A DNA stretch of 13,243 bases, taken from an uncultured Fretibacterium sp. GTDB taxonomy: Bacteria > Synergistota > Synergistia > Synergistales > Aminobacteriaceae. The translations under genes were made by a program, and so were the position numbers. The stretch's first letter is position 1; each line of letters starts with the position of its first letter. The stretch lies in NCBI RefSeq assembly GCF_938030725.1, contig NZ_CALHIQ010000159.1:1-13243 (forward strand), in the 5' to 3' direction. Positions 12,787-13,243 of this stretch are shown here, in pieces. The notes beneath the pieces were generated by a model. The model worked only from the letters and a program-made list of their open reading frames with translations. It was not told the origin of the DNA and made no database searches.

Positions 12787-13243
12787 ATGAAGGTTGTTGT
12801 TTTAGGCTGCACGCACGCCGGTACGGCGGCGGTGTTGAACACCGTGACGCTGCACAAGGACGCGCAGGTCACGGTCTATGAGAGGAACGACAATATTTCC
12901 TTCCTGTCGTGCGGCATCGCGCTGCACGTTCAGGGGGTGGTGAAGGACCCCGCTGGTCTGTTCTACTGCTCGCCGGAGAAGCTTGCGGAGCTTGGCGTCA
13001 CGACCCGCATGGAGCACGAGTTCACGGAGGTCGACCTGGCGGGGAAAAAATTGAAGGTCCGCGACCGGAGATCGGGCAGGGAGTTCGAGGATACCTACGA
13101 CAAGCTGATCGTCACGACGGGTTCCTGGCCCGTCGAGCCACCCATCGAGAACGCGAAGCTGGAGAACGTGATGCTTTGCAAGAATTACACGCACGCCATG
13201 GAGATCGTGAAGCGGTGTGCGTCCGCGCGCAAGGTCGCGATCA
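12787..13243 (+). CDS. nox: NADH oxidase-like flavoprotein disulfide reductase (N-terminal part)
   Basis: 152 codons are visible before the window ends; the family is about 450 aa, so two thirds are missing. ATG 12787 is preferred over ATG 12784 because AGGAGG (12773-12778) is 8 nt away and the numbering then fits the family: His10 in GCTHAGT and redox Cys42 in FLSCGIAL. Other marks are the FAD-binding strand KVVVLG..AG, YERND at the end of the second strand, GLFYCSPEKL, and YDKLIVTTGSWP. Water-forming NADH oxidases use FAD and Cys42 to reduce oxygen, regenerating NAD+ and lowering oxygen stress in anaerobes. CoA-disulfide and polysulfide reductases share these motifs, so the exact substrate stays open. 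Confidence 0.85.
   Translation, partial: MKVVVLGCTHAGTAAVLNTVTLHKDAQVTVYERNDNISFLSCGIALHVQGVVKDPAGLFYCSPEKLAELGVTTRMEHEFTEVDLAGKKLKVRDRRSGREFEDTYDKLIVTTGSWPVEPPIENAKLENVMLCKNYTHAMEIVKRCASARKVAI

Noticed and set aside
1..13243. Mobile elements, CRISPR arrays, defence or toxin-antitoxin modules
   Set aside because: No transposase, integrase, spaced direct repeats or paired small toxin/antitoxin genes were seen; both tRNA genes are intact with no attachment-site duplicate noticed.

Overview
The window is a GC-rich bacterial chromosomal segment. It carries the translation block rpsB-tsf-pyrH-frr, two tRNA genes, two chemotaxis genes and several surface or transport genes. Strong GGAGG-type ribosome binding sites, sigma70-type promoters (often -10 TATACT), a short EF-Ts and a Nox-type flavoprotein suggest an anaerobic or microaerophilic Gram-negative. 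My best guess is the phylum Synergistota, from general protein resemblance and not from a search.

Layout, left to right. (1) The last 13 codons of a + strand gene, a strong hairpin, then a convergent minus-strand gene for a small exported TPR-like protein. (2) A lipoprotein with two tandem ZinT/YodA metal-binding domains, with its own promoter. (3) A dCache chemoreceptor behind a leader of about 210 nt. (4) tRNA-Gln(CTG) with promoter and terminator, then a sodium:solute symporter. (5) rpsB-tsf, a hairpin terminator, pyrH and frr: ribosomal protein S2, EF-Ts, UMP kinase and ribosome recycling factor. (6) cheR, whose ribosome binding site lies in a predicted hairpin. (7) tRNA-Cys(GCA). (8) A protein of PAS-like domains with no output domain. 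(9) About 420 nt of non-coding DNA that can fold into a branched structure, then the start of an NADH oxidase-like gene that runs off the window.

How the genes relate. Block 5 is a conserved translation and nucleotide operon, here apparently divided by a terminator and by a promoter inside the 3' end of pyrH. The chemoreceptor and CheR act in the same pathway (receptor and receptor methyltransferase) but sit about 5 kb apart with no other che genes nearby. The PAS protein could be an accessory sensor for them, but only position suggests this.

I see no CRISPR array, insertion sequence, phage module or toxin-antitoxin pair, and no clear undescribed multi-gene system. The most unusual points are the tandem ZinT protein with one intact and one degraded metal site, the hairpin plus small upstream ORF in front of cheR, and the structured region before nox. 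All promoter, hairpin and leader calls were made by eye, without folding energies or alignments.
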